From: Brasilonema sennae CENA114
GTDB lineage: Bacteria; Cyanobacteriota; Cyanobacteriia; Cyanobacteriales; Nostocaceae
DNA: 64,000 nt
NCBI RefSeq assembly: GCF_006968745.1
Contig: NZ_CP030118.1
Location: forward strand, 6,530,284 to 6,594,283
Direction: 5' to 3'
The notes beneath the pieces are model-generated. The model searched no databases, was not told where the DNA came from, and saw nothing but the letters and a program-made list of their open reading frames with translations. This document shows positions 1-8,488 of the stretch, in pieces; position 1 is the stretch's first letter; the number at the start of each line of letters is the position of its first letter. A program made the translations under genes and the position numbers.

Positions 1-2
1 TG

Positions 3-401
3 TACGCTGTCAATGCAGTTATGAAGCTACTGGATGATTTTGTGATTATTCCTTCTGCTACCTTATCGCTGATCACCGGTGGATTACTCTGCTGGCTGAC
101 GATTTGGGGATTCTTCAAACACTACTGGGTTATCGTCAAGTGGATAGCAACTGTAACACTCATCGTTACTGGTACAATTTGGCTTGGTCCTTGGACAAAT
201 GCAATGACTGCTATCTCTGATGCAGAAAGGTTGCAAGCGCTGCAAAATCCGCTGTACGTATTTGACCAAAAGGCAGTACTTGTGGGTGCTATTATTCAGA
301 CTTCATGTCTTTTAGTCATTATTGGTATTTCAGTTCTCAAGCCTTGGGGAAGGCGAAAGATTAAAAAGCCGGAGAAACAGCCAGTTGCTTCTAATAGCTA
401 G
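3..401 (+). CDS. Integral membrane protein, 5'-partial (DUF2269-like)
   Basis: The frame is open to the left edge of the window, with six codons before the first ATG (position 21) that read as a natural continuation, so the gene is probably cut by the window. Three hydrophobic stretches are visible (around residues 12-32, 36-57 and 85-107 counted from the ATG), followed by a basic tail. The pattern of short helices and a conserved-looking Leu-Asp-Asp start resembles small DUF2269-type membrane proteins of cyanobacteria. Function unknown. Its stop overlaps the ada stop tail to tail by 4 bp. Confidence 0.65.
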   Translation, partial: YAVNAVMKLLDDFVIIPSATLSLITGGLLCWLTIWGFFKHYWVIVKWIATVTLIVTGTIWLGPWTNAMTAISDAERLQALQNPLYVFDQKAVLVGAIIQTSCLLVIIGISVLKPWGRRKIKKPEKQPVASNS

Positions 402-1483
402 CAGCTTGAACTTTTGTCATTTTGTTGTGCTTCTTGTGCAAGTAATTTTTGTTTGCGTTCAATCCCCCAGTGATAGCCGCCGAGATTGCCATCCGTTCGC
501 AAGACACGGTGACATGGTATAATCAGCGCTGTTGGATTAGCACCACAAGCACTACCCACAGCGCGGACTGCCTGAGGCTTACCAATTTCAGAGGCAATAT
601 CAGTATAGGTACGCGTTTCGCCATAAGGAATATTCTGTAACGCCTGCCAGACTTGTTTTTGAAATGCTGTCCCACGTACATCAAGGGGTAAATCGATGTG
701 GGCTATGTCTCCTTTGACGAAATCAAGGATTGTCTGTACCCAGTCTCGGTGCATATCGTCATCACGTACGATTTGCGCTTGATTGAATTCACTAAGAAGA
801 AGACGTTCTAGTTCATCTGCTTCATCACCCAATTTAACAGCGCAGATTCCTTTTTCTGTTGTTGCGACAAGCAGATATCCTAAAGAACATGGAACGACGG
901 TATAGGTAATGTGGATTCCTTTGCCACTACACCGATAAGTCTTGGGTGTCATTCCAAGTTGCTTTGATGCTTTTTCATAGAGTCGGCTACTTGAACCATA
1001 TCCCGTGTCGTAAAGTGCATGAGCAATTTCCTCTCCTTGCTGAAGACGCTGTTTGAGGCGTTCGCTGCGAAGTCCATCTGCATATTCAAAAGGAGATACG
1101 CCCATCATTTGTTTAAAAACTCGTTGCAAGTAGCTAGGACTTATTCCAAAGTGAGAACCTAGTTCCGATAGAGTTGGGATACGATCAACTTGTTCTTCGA
1201 TGTATCGACAGACTGCCAAGATTTTAGCCTTGGTCAAATTCTCAACTATTTCATATTGTGGGTGACATCGCTTACAAGCTCGAAAACCTTCTGTTTCAGC
1301 CTCTTGTGGTGATTGAAAGAAACAAACTTGGTTTTTATTCGGTCTTGGACTAGGACAAGTTGGTCGGCAGTATATGCTTGTAGAGCGAACACCGTAGAAT
1401 AGTTTTCCATCGAAACTGGAATCTCTATTGAGAACTGCTTGCCAAAAAGTTTCTTCTGTGGTGCTGGTTTGTTGTAATTTCAT
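398..1483 (-). CDS. ada: Bifunctional DNA repair methyltransferase / transcriptional activator Ada
   Basis: 361 aa, the full three-part Ada architecture. Residues 1-80 are the phosphotriester-repair domain with the four zinc cysteines C39, C43, C70 and C73; C39 is the expected methyl acceptor. Residues 85-183 form an AraC-type helix-turn-helix. Residues 185-355 are the O6-alkylguanine methyltransferase domain with the PCHRV active site (C324). Known role: direct removal of methyl groups from DNA, and methylation-dependent activation of its own adaptive-response regulon. It is transcribed alone, away from the Uma2 gene downstream. All catalytic and metal residues that I can see are intact, so the protein is probably active. 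Confidence 0.93.
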   Translation of the reverse strand: MKLQQTSTTEETFWQAVLNRDSSFDGKLFYGVRSTSIYCRPTCPSPRPNKNQVCFFQSPQEAETEGFRACKRCHPQYEIVENLTKAKILAVCRYIEEQVDRIPTLSELGSHFGISPSYLQRVFKQMMGVSPFEYADGLRSERLKQRLQQGEEIAHALYDTGYGSSSRLYEKASKQLGMTPKTYRCSGKGIHITYTVVPCSLGYLLVATTEKGICAVKLGDEADELERLLLSEFNQAQIVRDDDMHRDWVQTILDFVKGDIAHIDLPLDVRGTAFQKQVWQALQNIPYGETRTYTDIASEIGKPQAVRAVGSACGANPTALIIPCHRVLRTDGNLGGYHWGIERKQKLLAQEAQQNDKSSSC

Positions 1484-1890
1484 TGATATCTCGTTAAGAT
1501 ATATCGCTCATGATTAAGGGCTTGAAGTAACACTAGATTAGACGTATGCACAAACTACGTTCTACCCGATTATTGCGATCAATATTTAAGCTTCTATAGC
1601 AATCCGCGTAGAGATTGTAAGAAAAACTTCACCCTCTAACTAAGTACGCTTCAGCAAAGTTGGGATTAATCGACAGTGCTTGACTAATATCGTGTCCGGT
1701 GAAAGACTTATCATTAAGACTGCAAGGGAGCAGGGGGGAGAAAGAGTTTTCACTCTTTTTGCACAGATGCACCGAATTATAACTAATTAGGCGGACATGA
1801 TATAAAATCTTCAATTGCTTACACGAAGTAAGCAACTGCCATGTTGTTCCATTGTGTTACGGTAATGATGTACCGCAAGCAGCGCATAAT
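1484..1890. other. Intergenic region with a TPR-gene relic
   Basis: About 400 bases between ada and the Uma2 gene. Apart from the short TPR fragment listed separately, I see no gene or RNA, only AT-rich sequence. It may carry the divergent promoters for ada and the Uma2 gene, but no box is clear enough to name. Confidence 0.5.
1629..1691 (-). pseudogene. 3' fragment of a TPR-repeat gene
   Basis: On the minus strand this encodes a few residues ending in ALSINPNFAEAYLVRG followed by a stop. That is one half of a tetratricopeptide repeat (the P-x-F/Y-A-E-A-Y consensus). No TPR-like sequence precedes it, so it is the tail of a deleted TPR gene. Recognition rests on about 16 residues. Confidence 0.4.
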
Positions 1891-2535
1891 ATGGTAAGCA
1901 GCTTAAAAGAACTCATAGAAGAATCAGAACTGGTACATGTAGATGACCCAGAGGAAAGATTTACCATTAGCGGCGTAAGTTGGGAAATTTATGAGGCGCT
2001 GCTAGCCAAACTGGAGGATAATTCCCATTACCGTATTACCTACTTGGATGGGGTATTAGAAATTGTGTCGCCGTCAATTAGACATGAAAAAGTGAAAAAA
2101 AATCTGGCTATGTTGCTAGAGCATTATATGTACAGAAAGCGCATTAACTGTATACCTATGGGAAGCACTACTTTTAGAAATCAAGCTAAAAAAGCTGGTG
2201 CTGAACCAGATGAGTGTTACTGCATAGGAGAAGAAAAAAGCGTCCCAGATATTGCTATCGAAGTAAATATCACAAGCGGTAATCTTGATAAGCTAGAGAC
2301 TTATCGGCGACTTGGTGTCAAAGAAGTTTGGATGTGGAAAACTAATGGACTCTATCTATACTATTTGCGAGAAGAAACTCCCAAGCAATTTATAGATACC
2401 TATGGATACGAGCGCATTGATACAAGTGAACTTTTGCCAGACCTAGACATATCATTGCTCTCTCGATGCGCTTTAATGACAAATTCACTTGAGTGTATCG
2501 ACGAATTTGAGCAAGGCTTAAAAAACAATAAGTGA
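1891..2535 (+). CDS. Uma2 family (DUF820) PD-(D/E)XK nuclease-like protein
   Basis: 214 aa from the ATG at 1891; the frame also allows a TTG at 1852, but those 13 codons look non-conserved. The restriction-endonuclease-like fold is indicated by EPDECY, then PDIAIEVN, then KLETYRRLGVKEVW, the usual order of acidic and lysine residues in Uma2 proteins. These genes occur in tens of copies in filamentous cyanobacteria and travel with mobile DNA; their biological role is unknown. A truncated relative lies at 26508. Confidence 0.85.
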   Translation: MVSSLKELIEESELVHVDDPEERFTISGVSWEIYEALLAKLEDNSHYRITYLDGVLEIVSPSIRHEKVKKNLAMLLEHYMYRKRINCIPMGSTTFRNQAKKAGAEPDECYCIGEEKSVPDIAIEVNITSGNLDKLETYRRLGVKEVWMWKTNGLYLYYLREETPKQFIDTYGYERIDTSELLPDLDISLLSRCALMTNSLECIDEFEQGLKNNK

Positions 2536-2630
2536 AACGTTATTGTGATAGCCTTTTTAGGCAATATGGATCTGATACCTCATCGCTATTGCTTTCAATA
2601 ATCTAGATTCTTTTCCTGATAGAAACTTGC

Positions 2631-2661
2631 GCAAAGACACAAAAAATTTCTGTGTCTTTGC
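2631..2661. terminator. Perfect 11-bp hairpin between convergent genes
   Basis: Arms 2631-2641 and 2651-2661 are perfectly complementary with a 9-nt loop. It sits between the converging Uma2 and moeB genes, as expected for a shared transcription barrier. There is no strong U-run on either side, so termination is inferred from position. Confidence 0.5.
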
Positions 2662-2669
2662 AGTTCATC

Positions 2670-3842
2670 TTAATATGTCGGAATTGACGGGTCGATTTCC
2701 TTACTCCAAGCAAGAATACCACCCTTTACATTCGTGCCATTAACTCCCGCTTCCTTGAGAATGCCAAGGGCTTTGGCAGAACGCATACCTGATTTACAAT
2801 GAGCAATCAGGCGATGACCGTTGAGTAATTCCTTTACCTTCACAACGCCTGAACCACTTTCAATTTCTGACAAAGGTATCAAAACAGAACCAGAAATTTG
2901 GGCAATTTCGTACTCGTGCGGGTTGCGGACATCCAGCAGCACAAAATCATTTGTACCACTATCCAGCAATTGCTTCAACTCTTGAACTGTTATTTCTGAC
3001 ATTTCCATCTGCTGTTTGTCCTCTTGTGCTTTGGCTTGTGGGATACCGCAGAATTGTTCGTAGTCTATCAACTTTTCAATGACTGGACGAACTGGGTTAG
3101 GACGCAGCTTTAACTCTCGAAACTTCATGTTCAACGCATCATAAAGCAGCAAGCGTCCACTTAAAGTTGTCCCCTTACCAATTATGATTTTAACCGTTTC
3201 CGTTGCTTGGATGACACCAATAATTCCTGGCAAAATTCCCAAGACACCACCTTCTGCACAAGAAGGAACCATTCCTGGTGGTGGTGGTTCGGGATAAAGA
3301 TCACGATAATTTGGTCCACCCTCGTAGTTAAATACTGTAGCTTGTCCTTCAAAACGGAAAATGGAACCGTAGACATTGGGCTTATTCAGCAACACGCAAG
3401 CATCATTGACTAGATAACGAGTGGGGAAGTTATCGGTACCATCCACCACAACATCATAAGGTCTAACAATGTCGAGAGCGTTTTCCGAAGTCAGACGAGT
3501 TTCGTATAAATCAATCTGACAATACGGATTAATCTCTAAAATTCGATTCTTTGCAGATTCAATCTTAGGTTTATTGATCCAAGACGTACCATGAATAACT
3601 TGACGTTGCAAATTGGAAGTATCGACAACATCAAAATCAACAATACCAATACGTCCAATACCTGCAGCAGCCAAATACAAAAGCAGAGGTGAACCCAGTC
3701 CACCTGTACCAATACATAGTACACTGGCAGCTTTCAGGCGTTTTTGTCCCTCCAACCCCACTTCTGGCAAAATCAGGTGGCGGGAGTAACGTTCGTAATC
3801 ATCTTTCGTCAGCTGGATTTCATCCAGATTAGGATTGAGCAT
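2670..3842 (-). CDS. moeB: MoeB/ThiF-type adenylyltransferase with C-terminal rhodanese domain
   Basis: 390 aa. Residues 15-250 are the E1-like domain: nucleotide-binding GTGGLGSP near residue 46, VDGTDNFPTRYLVND near 135, and PSCAEGGVLG, which holds the conserved Cys. Residues 290-388 form a rhodanese domain with the active-site loop CKSGMRS. Family role: adenylation of the C-terminal Gly of a ubiquitin-like sulfur carrier (MoaD/ThiS type), with sulfur delivery by the rhodanese part. The CXXC zinc pairs of E. coli MoeB are not visible, as in many fused homologues. It lies 139 bp downstream of a JAB/MPN peptidase on the same strand, a partner that can process such carriers. Whether it serves molybdopterin, thiamine or another pathway cannot be decided here. 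Confidence 0.85.
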   Translation of the reverse strand: MLNPNLDEIQLTKDDYERYSRHLILPEVGLEGQKRLKAASVLCIGTGGLGSPLLLYLAAAGIGRIGIVDFDVVDTSNLQRQVIHGTSWINKPKIESAKNRILEINPYCQIDLYETRLTSENALDIVRPYDVVVDGTDNFPTRYLVNDACVLLNKPNVYGSIFRFEGQATVFNYEGGPNYRDLYPEPPPPGMVPSCAEGGVLGILPGIIGVIQATETVKIIIGKGTTLSGRLLLYDALNMKFRELKLRPNPVRPVIEKLIDYEQFCGIPQAKAQEDKQQMEMSEITVQELKQLLDSGTNDFVLLDVRNPHEYEIAQISGSVLIPLSEIESGSGVVKVKELLNGHRLIAHCKSGMRSAKALGILKEAGVNGTNVKGGILAWSKEIDPSIPTY

Positions 3843-3981
3843 AGCACTTTAATGAGCAAGAGCGAACTGAACAATTCAAAATTGAAAATATGCCCTATGG
3901 GCACGCTACGCCTTTCTATACGCAAGACAGTTTATTGATCCTATCCAAAAACGACGTGTCTGGAGAGATTGTAAAATACTG

Positions 3982-4446
3982 TTAAATTTTGTTTTCAATT
4001 GCTTCTTGCTGAAACTGGTGGTTATCGTCTAAACACCAATTTTTGATGTCACTCGCTTTGCCATTTTGTACAGAAACAATAATGTAAGAGTATTCCTGCC
4101 AAGCACACTGACGGTCAAACTCTGAGGGAATTGCTGGATGATCAGTATGGGAGTGATAGATACCTACGATATTTAGGTTACGTTCACGTGCTTCCCTTTG
4201 TGCTTGCAACATGACTTGGGGGGCGATCGCGTACCTTTGCTTCTTACTGTAATCTAATGTGTCATCTTTAGGGAAATCTGCGGCTGTTTCTGCATTCCAA
4301 GCATTTTCTGTTGACATCACTTCTACCACAGTTTTGCCCTCGCTTGTCAGATGACCAAATATTATACCGCAACATTCTTCTGGGTAAGTGGTTTCGGCGT
4401 GGGTGTAGATGGTTTCTATGTGCTGTGGGAAGAGTTTGAGAATCAT
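3982..4446 (-). CDS. JAB/MPN (M67) family metallopeptidase
   Basis: 154 aa, the usual size for stand-alone bacterial JAMM proteins. The zinc site is visible as YHSHTDHPAIPSEFD (His-x-His followed by Ser and Asp), with an upstream Glu in the N-terminal strand. Family members cleave isopeptide or C-terminal extensions from ubiquitin-like sulfur carriers; Mec+ acting on CysO in Mycobacterium is the well-known example. Placement just upstream of the moeB-rhodanese gene supports a role in activating or recycling a carrier, but no carrier gene is present nearby. Confidence 0.85.
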   Translation of the reverse strand: MILKLFPQHIETIYTHAETTYPEECCGIIFGHLTSEGKTVVEVMSTENAWNAETAADFPKDDTLDYSKKQRYAIAPQVMLQAQREARERNLNIVGIYHSHTDHPAIPSEFDRQCAWQEYSYIIVSVQNGKASDIKNWCLDDNHQFQQEAIENKI

Positions 4447-4703
4447 GAAAGATTTTTAACCGCAGATAGACGCTGATGAATTAAATGTATTGCCATTTTG
4501 TGGCTGTGATCAGAAATTCCTGACGAGCAGTTTACTCCCTTCCCGCCAGAAGAATACCTAATTTAACAAACCGCCAACACGAGGCAGTGCGTTGTGGGGG
4601 TTCCCCCCGTTGAAGCAACTGCCGTGCCAAGTACGCCAAGAAAATCAAAAAGAAGATAGGTAATCTTGCACGCCTGATGGGAGTAGATTCTACCTTAAGA
4701 AAT
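4447..4703. repeat. Intergenic copy of a GC-rich dispersed repeat
   Basis: Within this gap, bases 4589-4620 match a module found again near 22885-22990 and 60568-60600: a G-run, TTCCCCCCGTTG, then an A/T-AGC-x-ACT end. The core is a near-palindrome (GGGGGTTCCCCCC). Short ORFs reading through it are not credible genes. Confidence 0.6.
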
Positions 4704-5450
4704 TTACAGGTGGAACTCATCCTCATAATTAGGGTATTCCGTACCGAGTAGCTTGTCCCAAAACGTGAAGTACAATCCGTAGTGTACTGTGTACTTGCGA
4801 TGATGCATCAAGTGATGCATTGGACCGATGAACCACCTTCCAAGCCAGTGGTGGTGGGATGACGAGGGAAATACTTCAAATCCAAGATGGGTTAACACTG
4901 CCCATACTGTCATGGTCATGAGCACGGCAACCAAGGTGATTAAATGGAGGGGAACGGTGAAGATGACACCGACAAAAAAGAGTGCCTGTATGATTGCCTC
5001 CGGTAGGTCGAAAGCGAAGGAACTCCACGGTGTTGGTTCTCCCGAACGGTGATGCCCCTGATGCATCCATTTGAAAATCAGAGGGTGATGAAACATCCGA
5101 TGGATAAAGTAAAAGTACGTATCCTGAAGGATGAGCACCGCAACAAAGCTAACTCCTAAATACCACAGTCCATACTTATGCAAGTCAGTGTAGAAGAGTG
5201 TTACTCCTATACCGTACTTTGATATGAGCGCTGCACAAAGAGCAAAAACGACTGCAGAGAGAACCGATAATTTGATATCCGTTTGAATGGAACCAGCCAT
5301 CGGCGGCTTCAGACGCAAATTCCGTTTTGCAAGGAACTTTCCTACAGCTGAATAGAAGAGCAAGTATGCTCCCCCAGCTATGAGAAAGTATCGAGCAAGA
5401 ATAACAGCGAACAAGACAAACCAATAGAACAAAAATGAGTGGTTCGTCAA
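4704..5450 (-). CDS. Sterol desaturase / fatty acid hydroxylase superfamily protein
   Basis: 248 aa, multi-pass membrane protein. The three diiron histidine boxes are clear: HRMFHH, HQGHH and a C-terminal cluster around SSHHHW and MHHLMHH. The family hydroxylates or desaturates lipids, sterols or carotenoids at the membrane; the substrate here is unknown. The start is TTG at 5450, supported by a strong GGAGG ribosome-binding site about 10 nt upstream and by the lack of any early ATG. Downstream of DUF4112 on the same strand with only 59 bp between, so possibly co-transcribed. Confidence 0.85.
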   Translation of the reverse strand: MTNHSFLFYWFVLFAVILARYFLIAGGAYLLFYSAVGKFLAKRNLRLKPPMAGSIQTDIKLSVLSAVVFALCAALISKYGIGVTLFYTDLHKYGLWYLGVSFVAVLILQDTYFYFIHRMFHHPLIFKWMHQGHHRSGEPTPWSSFAFDLPEAIIQALFFVGVIFTVPLHLITLVAVLMTMTVWAVLTHLGFEVFPSSSHHHWLGRWFIGPMHHLMHHRKYTVHYGLYFTFWDKLLGTEYPNYEDEFHL

Positions 5451-5509
5451 TTTAACGTTTCCTCCAAGCAGTCAGGATAATATGACTCCTCACACCGAAA
5501 CTCTCACTT

Positions 5510-5932
5510 TTAAATTTGGCTAACTTTAGTGTCGTAAATTTCACTCCTGACTTGTTCGAGTTCTGGTTCAACTACCGTGAGATGTTGCTCTAAAATCGCC
5601 AAATTACGGATATTGGACTTATAGAAAGCATCAAACAAATCACCCACCAATGGTACTGTGCCAACGACTGCTTCCAAACTAATGTTGAAAATCATTTGGG
5701 CTAAGTCTTTAGGTGGTATACCAAAGCGAGTAGCTAAAAAGATGATGTAAGCTGAAAATGTTGTACTGATTAAATCACCAGCACCTGGAACTAGACCAAT
5801 AATTGGGTCTAATCCGACGCGAAAACCGAAAAAAGGAACCCGTATAGACGTATCCATTAATACGCTGAGTTTGCGAATGCGATTGAGAGTAGCAAGGCGT
5901 TTGGCAGCGTCCATAATTTCCAAGATTTGCAC
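5510..5932 (-). CDS. DUF4112 domain-containing protein
   Basis: 140 aa. The family signature is visible: L-x-x-L-x-x-L-MDTSIRVPFFGFRVGLDPIIGLVPGAGD, then a hydrophobic stretch and VVGTVPLVGDLFDAFYKSN. Two Gly-rich membrane-associated segments suggest a membrane protein. Function unknown. A second Met at residue 7 is an equally possible start. Confidence 0.85.
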   Translation of the reverse strand: MQILEIMDAAKRLATLNRIRKLSVLMDTSIRVPFFGFRVGLDPIIGLVPGAGDLISTTFSAYIIFLATRFGIPPKDLAQMIFNISLEAVVGTVPLVGDLFDAFYKSNIRNLAILEQHLTVVEPELEQVRSEIYDTKVSQI

Positions 5933-6042
5933 TACTCTTAAATTGCATCAGTTTCGGTTACGAGTCTTGTACCCTGAGAAAGAACACCCATTACATCAGA
6001 AGTAGCTTTGCCTTAAGCTTGCTGTCTGACTTCCTCATTTTC

Positions 6043-6786
6043 TCAGTGCGCCTTACCTGCTCCCAGATACAGTTCGCCTACCTTGGGATCATTCAATAAT
6101 TGCAAACCTGGACCTGAGATAGCATCGCGTCCGGACTCAAGAACGTAACCCCGTGAAGCCATTTCCAAAGCTTTACGGGCGTTTTGCTCTACGAGTACGA
6201 TCGCTGTACCAGTCTGGTTAATTTGTTTAATTTGCTCAAACACCTGCGTTACCAGGATGGGAGACAAAGCTGCAGAAGGTTCATCTAAAAGCAGTAAGCT
6301 GGGTTCTAACATCAAGGCTTTGCCCATTGCTAGCATTTGACGTTCGCCACCTGAGAGAGTACCAGCACGTTGGTTGCGGCGATCGCCTAGCCTAGGAAAC
6401 ATATGAAATATCTTATCCTTGAGCGGTTTGAGGGGAACATTGCGCACAAAAGCGCCCATTTCTAAATTTTCTTCTACATTCAGCGAAGGAAAGACATTAG
6501 CAATTTGCGGTACGTAACACATTCCCTTCTCAACGATTTGATTCGACTTGAGTCCACCGATATTCTCGCCATTGAAGGTAATTGAGCCTGTGTGGGGAGT
6601 CAAAAGCCCAAAAATAGCTTTTGCTAAGGTTGATTTTCCAGCACCATTGGGACCAATGACTGTTACCAGTTCCCCCCGTTCCACTCGAAAATTCACACCT
6701 TGTAGGATGTCCACATCCTTGATGTATCCAGCGTGGACATTTTTCACTTCTAGCAGGGCAGATGAATCAGTTAGCGAATCAGACAT
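6043..6786 (-). CDS. livF: ABC transporter ATP-binding protein, LivF type
   Basis: 247 aa. Walker A GPNGAGKST, signature LSGGERQ and Walker B LLLLDEPSAAL are intact, and the short C-terminal region after the switch His-loop equivalent (VLVEQNARKALEMA) is typical of LivF. This family energises uptake of branched-chain or neutral amino acids (Nat-I or N-II-like systems in cyanobacteria) or urea, with LivG, LivH, LivM and a binding protein. None of those partners is in the window, so this copy stands alone, as neutral amino acid transporter genes often do in cyanobacteria. Confidence 0.88.
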   Translation of the reverse strand: MSDSLTDSSALLEVKNVHAGYIKDVDILQGVNFRVERGELVTVIGPNGAGKSTLAKAIFGLLTPHTGSITFNGENIGGLKSNQIVEKGMCYVPQIANVFPSLNVEENLEMGAFVRNVPLKPLKDKIFHMFPRLGDRRNQRAGTLSGGERQMLAMGKALMLEPSLLLLDEPSAALSPILVTQVFEQIKQINQTGTAIVLVEQNARKALEMASRGYVLESGRDAISGPGLQLLNDPKVGELYLGAGKAH

Positions 6787-6827
6787 AATGTTCTATATTA
6801 TAAATACAAAATATAGTTGAGCTAGGG

Positions 6828-6887
6828 AACGCTTAACGCTTAACAGGCAACGCTTAACACCCGAACGCTTAACTCTTAACGCTTAAT
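6828..6887. repeat. Degenerate tandem repeat of an AACGCTTAAC unit
   Basis: Five to six imperfect copies of a 10-bp unit (AACGCTTAAC) are spread over 60 bp just upstream of livF (gene on the minus strand). It falls in its probable promoter or leader region. Confidence 0.7.
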
Positions 6888-7010
6888 ATAAACTGTACGA
6901 AGCTTCGCAAAAATCAAATACGAATCCTATAGTTACTTTAAAATACAATCATTTAGCTTAAAGTTAAATGATCCAACTATATCCCAAGACAAACACAGCG
7001 CCAATAAAAT

Positions 7011-7033
7011 GACATAGGTCAAAAACCTATGTC
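7011..7033 (-). terminator. Hairpin downstream of the PEP-CTERM gene
   Basis: Arms GACATAGG (7011-7018) and CCTATGTC (7026-7033), 7-nt loop; on the minus strand it is followed by ATTTTATT. It lies 40 bp past the stop of the PEP-CTERM gene. Confidence 0.5.
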
Positions 7034-7072
7034 CTAACGTGAGCTTCAAAAATTACTAACTAAATTTTGAAG

Positions 7073-7810
7073 TTAAGCAGCTTTCGTTTTCTTTCTACGG
7101 ATAGCGGTAAAGTAAATTCCGAGTAAAGATACAGCAGCTAAACTAGTTGGTTCTGGAACTTGAGTAGATTTGTTGTCAGAAACTGTAATTTGACCACTTG
7201 CTACCTCACCATTATCACCAGCTTCTCCAATGTATAAGTAAAGTGGAGTGGTGTTTGAAATGGGATTTTTGAGGTTAAATACAACTTTTCCACCATCACC
7301 TAAGCTTACCATCCCGAAAGCATTGGCATCAGCACTAGCGTTGGCATCAAAATACGCAAGTGTTGCAACTGAATGATCAATGTTACCACCCCTTGTGCCA
7401 AATAAATCTGTTGGGTCAGCTGGAGAGCGCTGGGTTCCTGGGGTGAATAAAGTCCCTGAGGGAGTAAAATCGAAGACATCTAGCCCTGGTAAGTTTTTGA
7501 TGTCTGTTGCATTGTTAACTAACACGTTGCTAATCTTGATTGCATCTAAATCAAAGCCGCTAAATTTCCCAGGTTGACCACCTTGGGCGCTGTTGCTATC
7601 AGCAATAGCAATGGAATTGATATCGAAGCCAAGATTAGAGAGATCCGCACGGTAAACACCAGTTAAACCGGGGTTTCCACCTGTTAAGCCTTCTAACTTT
7701 GTAAAATCAACATTCAGTGTTCCTGCTATAGCACTGGAAACTGATACTAGGGTGATTACCCCAGTAGCCAAACTTAATCTCAAGAAATTGCTAATCAGAG
7801 CTACACTCAT
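7073..7810 (-). CDS. Secreted PEP-CTERM sorting-domain protein
   Basis: 245 aa. Residues 1-30 are a signal peptide (hydrophobic core, AIAG cleavage region). The C-terminus carries VPEPTSL, a hydrophobic segment and the basic tail RRKKTKAA, the PEP-CTERM sorting signal that is recognised by exosortase and links export to extracellular polysaccharide production. The central part is Gly/Asn/Asp-rich and not recognisable; it looks like a beta-rich extracellular domain. No exosortase is in the window. Confidence 0.88.
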   Translation of the reverse strand: MSVALISNFLRLSLATGVITLVSVSSAIAGTLNVDFTKLEGLTGGNPGLTGVYRADLSNLGFDINSIAIADSNSAQGGQPGKFSGFDLDAIKISNVLVNNATDIKNLPGLDVFDFTPSGTLFTPGTQRSPADPTDLFGTRGGNIDHSVATLAYFDANASADANAFGMVSLGDGGKVVFNLKNPISNTTPLYLYIGEAGDNGEVASGQITVSDNKSTQVPEPTSLAAVSLLGIYFTAIRRKKTKAA

Positions 7811-7925
7811 GAATGGTTCTACGTAAGATTACTATACTCACCTATACACAGGTGCACTAGCAATTTCCGAACAATAAATATTTACTGTTACTTTTTGAAA
7901 TCTTTATCTAGTACTATCAGTGTAA

Positions 7926-7972
7926 AAACAGGCGGTATCATGTTTGTATGTAATAGATAATACCGCCTGTTT
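7926..7972 (-). terminator. Terminator of the ferredoxin gene
   Basis: Perfect 13-bp stem: arms 7926-7938 and 7960-7972, 21-nt loop. On the minus strand the stem is followed by TTTTTACACT, so it reads as an intrinsic terminator 23 bp past the stop of the ferredoxin gene. Confidence 0.75.
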
Positions 7973-7994
7973 GCTGATAACGTGATCGTTGATA

Positions 7995-8219
7995 CTACGG
8001 TGTTTTTTGTAATTCTGGTCGCTCTTCTGGAACAATTGCCCCTTCTACTGGACAAACTTGGATACATATACCACAATCAATGCAGGTGGCAAAGTCAATC
8101 CAGTACCAATCAGTTCCCTTGACATTTTTGCCAGGACCATCATGAATGCAAGCTACTGGACAAGCGTCTACGCAATCAGCGACACCTTCACAGACATTAG
8201 TCACAATTGTGTGTGGCAT
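7995..8219 (-). CDS. Bacterial-type ferredoxin with two Fe-S clusters
   Basis: 74 aa. The first cluster has C10-x5-C16-x3-C20-x3-C24, a spacing nearer to 7Fe (3Fe-4S plus 4Fe-4S) ferredoxins than to a plain 2[4Fe-4S] one. The second has the standard CIDCGICIQVCP motif. It is not PsaC, which has a different N-terminus and loop. Role: low-potential electron carrier; the partner enzyme is unknown. Monocistronic, with its own terminator. Confidence 0.88.
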   Translation of the reverse strand: MPHTIVTNVCEGVADCVDACPVACIHDGPGKNVKGTDWYWIDFATCIDCGICIQVCPVEGAIVPEERPELQKTP

Positions 8220-8325
8220 AGTTCCCCTCTCTTTGGATCAAAATTGCTGTATTTAGCCAGCTCTATATAGCCTAGCAATAATACTGAATCACTAGTCTGA
8301 CAGTCATTTGTCTTTGGTTTTTTAT

Positions 8326-8479
8326 CAGGACTTACGCAAAGGTAACGTATTTTCGTCCGCAGCGAGCGAAGCGAAGCAATCTCGTCAAGACCAGGATTGC
8401 TGAGTCCCAAAGGGACACGCTGCGCGAACGTTACACTGCGTTCCACTCGCAATGACCAATCATCGCTGCGTAAGTCCTG
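8326..8479. mobile_element. 154-bp MITE with 13-bp terminal inverted repeats and TTTAT duplication
   Basis: The ends CAGGACTTACGCA (8326-8338) and TGCGTAAGTCCTG (8467-8479) are perfect inverted repeats. The flanks on both sides are TTTAT (8321-8325 and 8480-8484), a 5-bp target duplication. The interior has no coding capacity and contains the genome's repeat modules (GAGTCCCAAAGGGACACGC and GCGCGAACG). The transposase that would mobilise it is not in the window. Confidence 0.85.
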
Positions 8480-8488
8480 TTTATTAAA

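Noticed and set aside
4532..4726. 64-codon minus-strand frame between the JAB peptidase and sterol desaturase-like genes
   Set aside because: It reads through a dispersed repeat and overlaps the end of the desaturase-like gene.
5484..5495. ACTCCTCACAC, the conserved core of the cyanobacterial small RNA Yfr1
   Set aside because: The flanks lack the two stem-loops and terminator of Yfr1, and the 59-bp gap between two minus-strand genes leaves no room for it.
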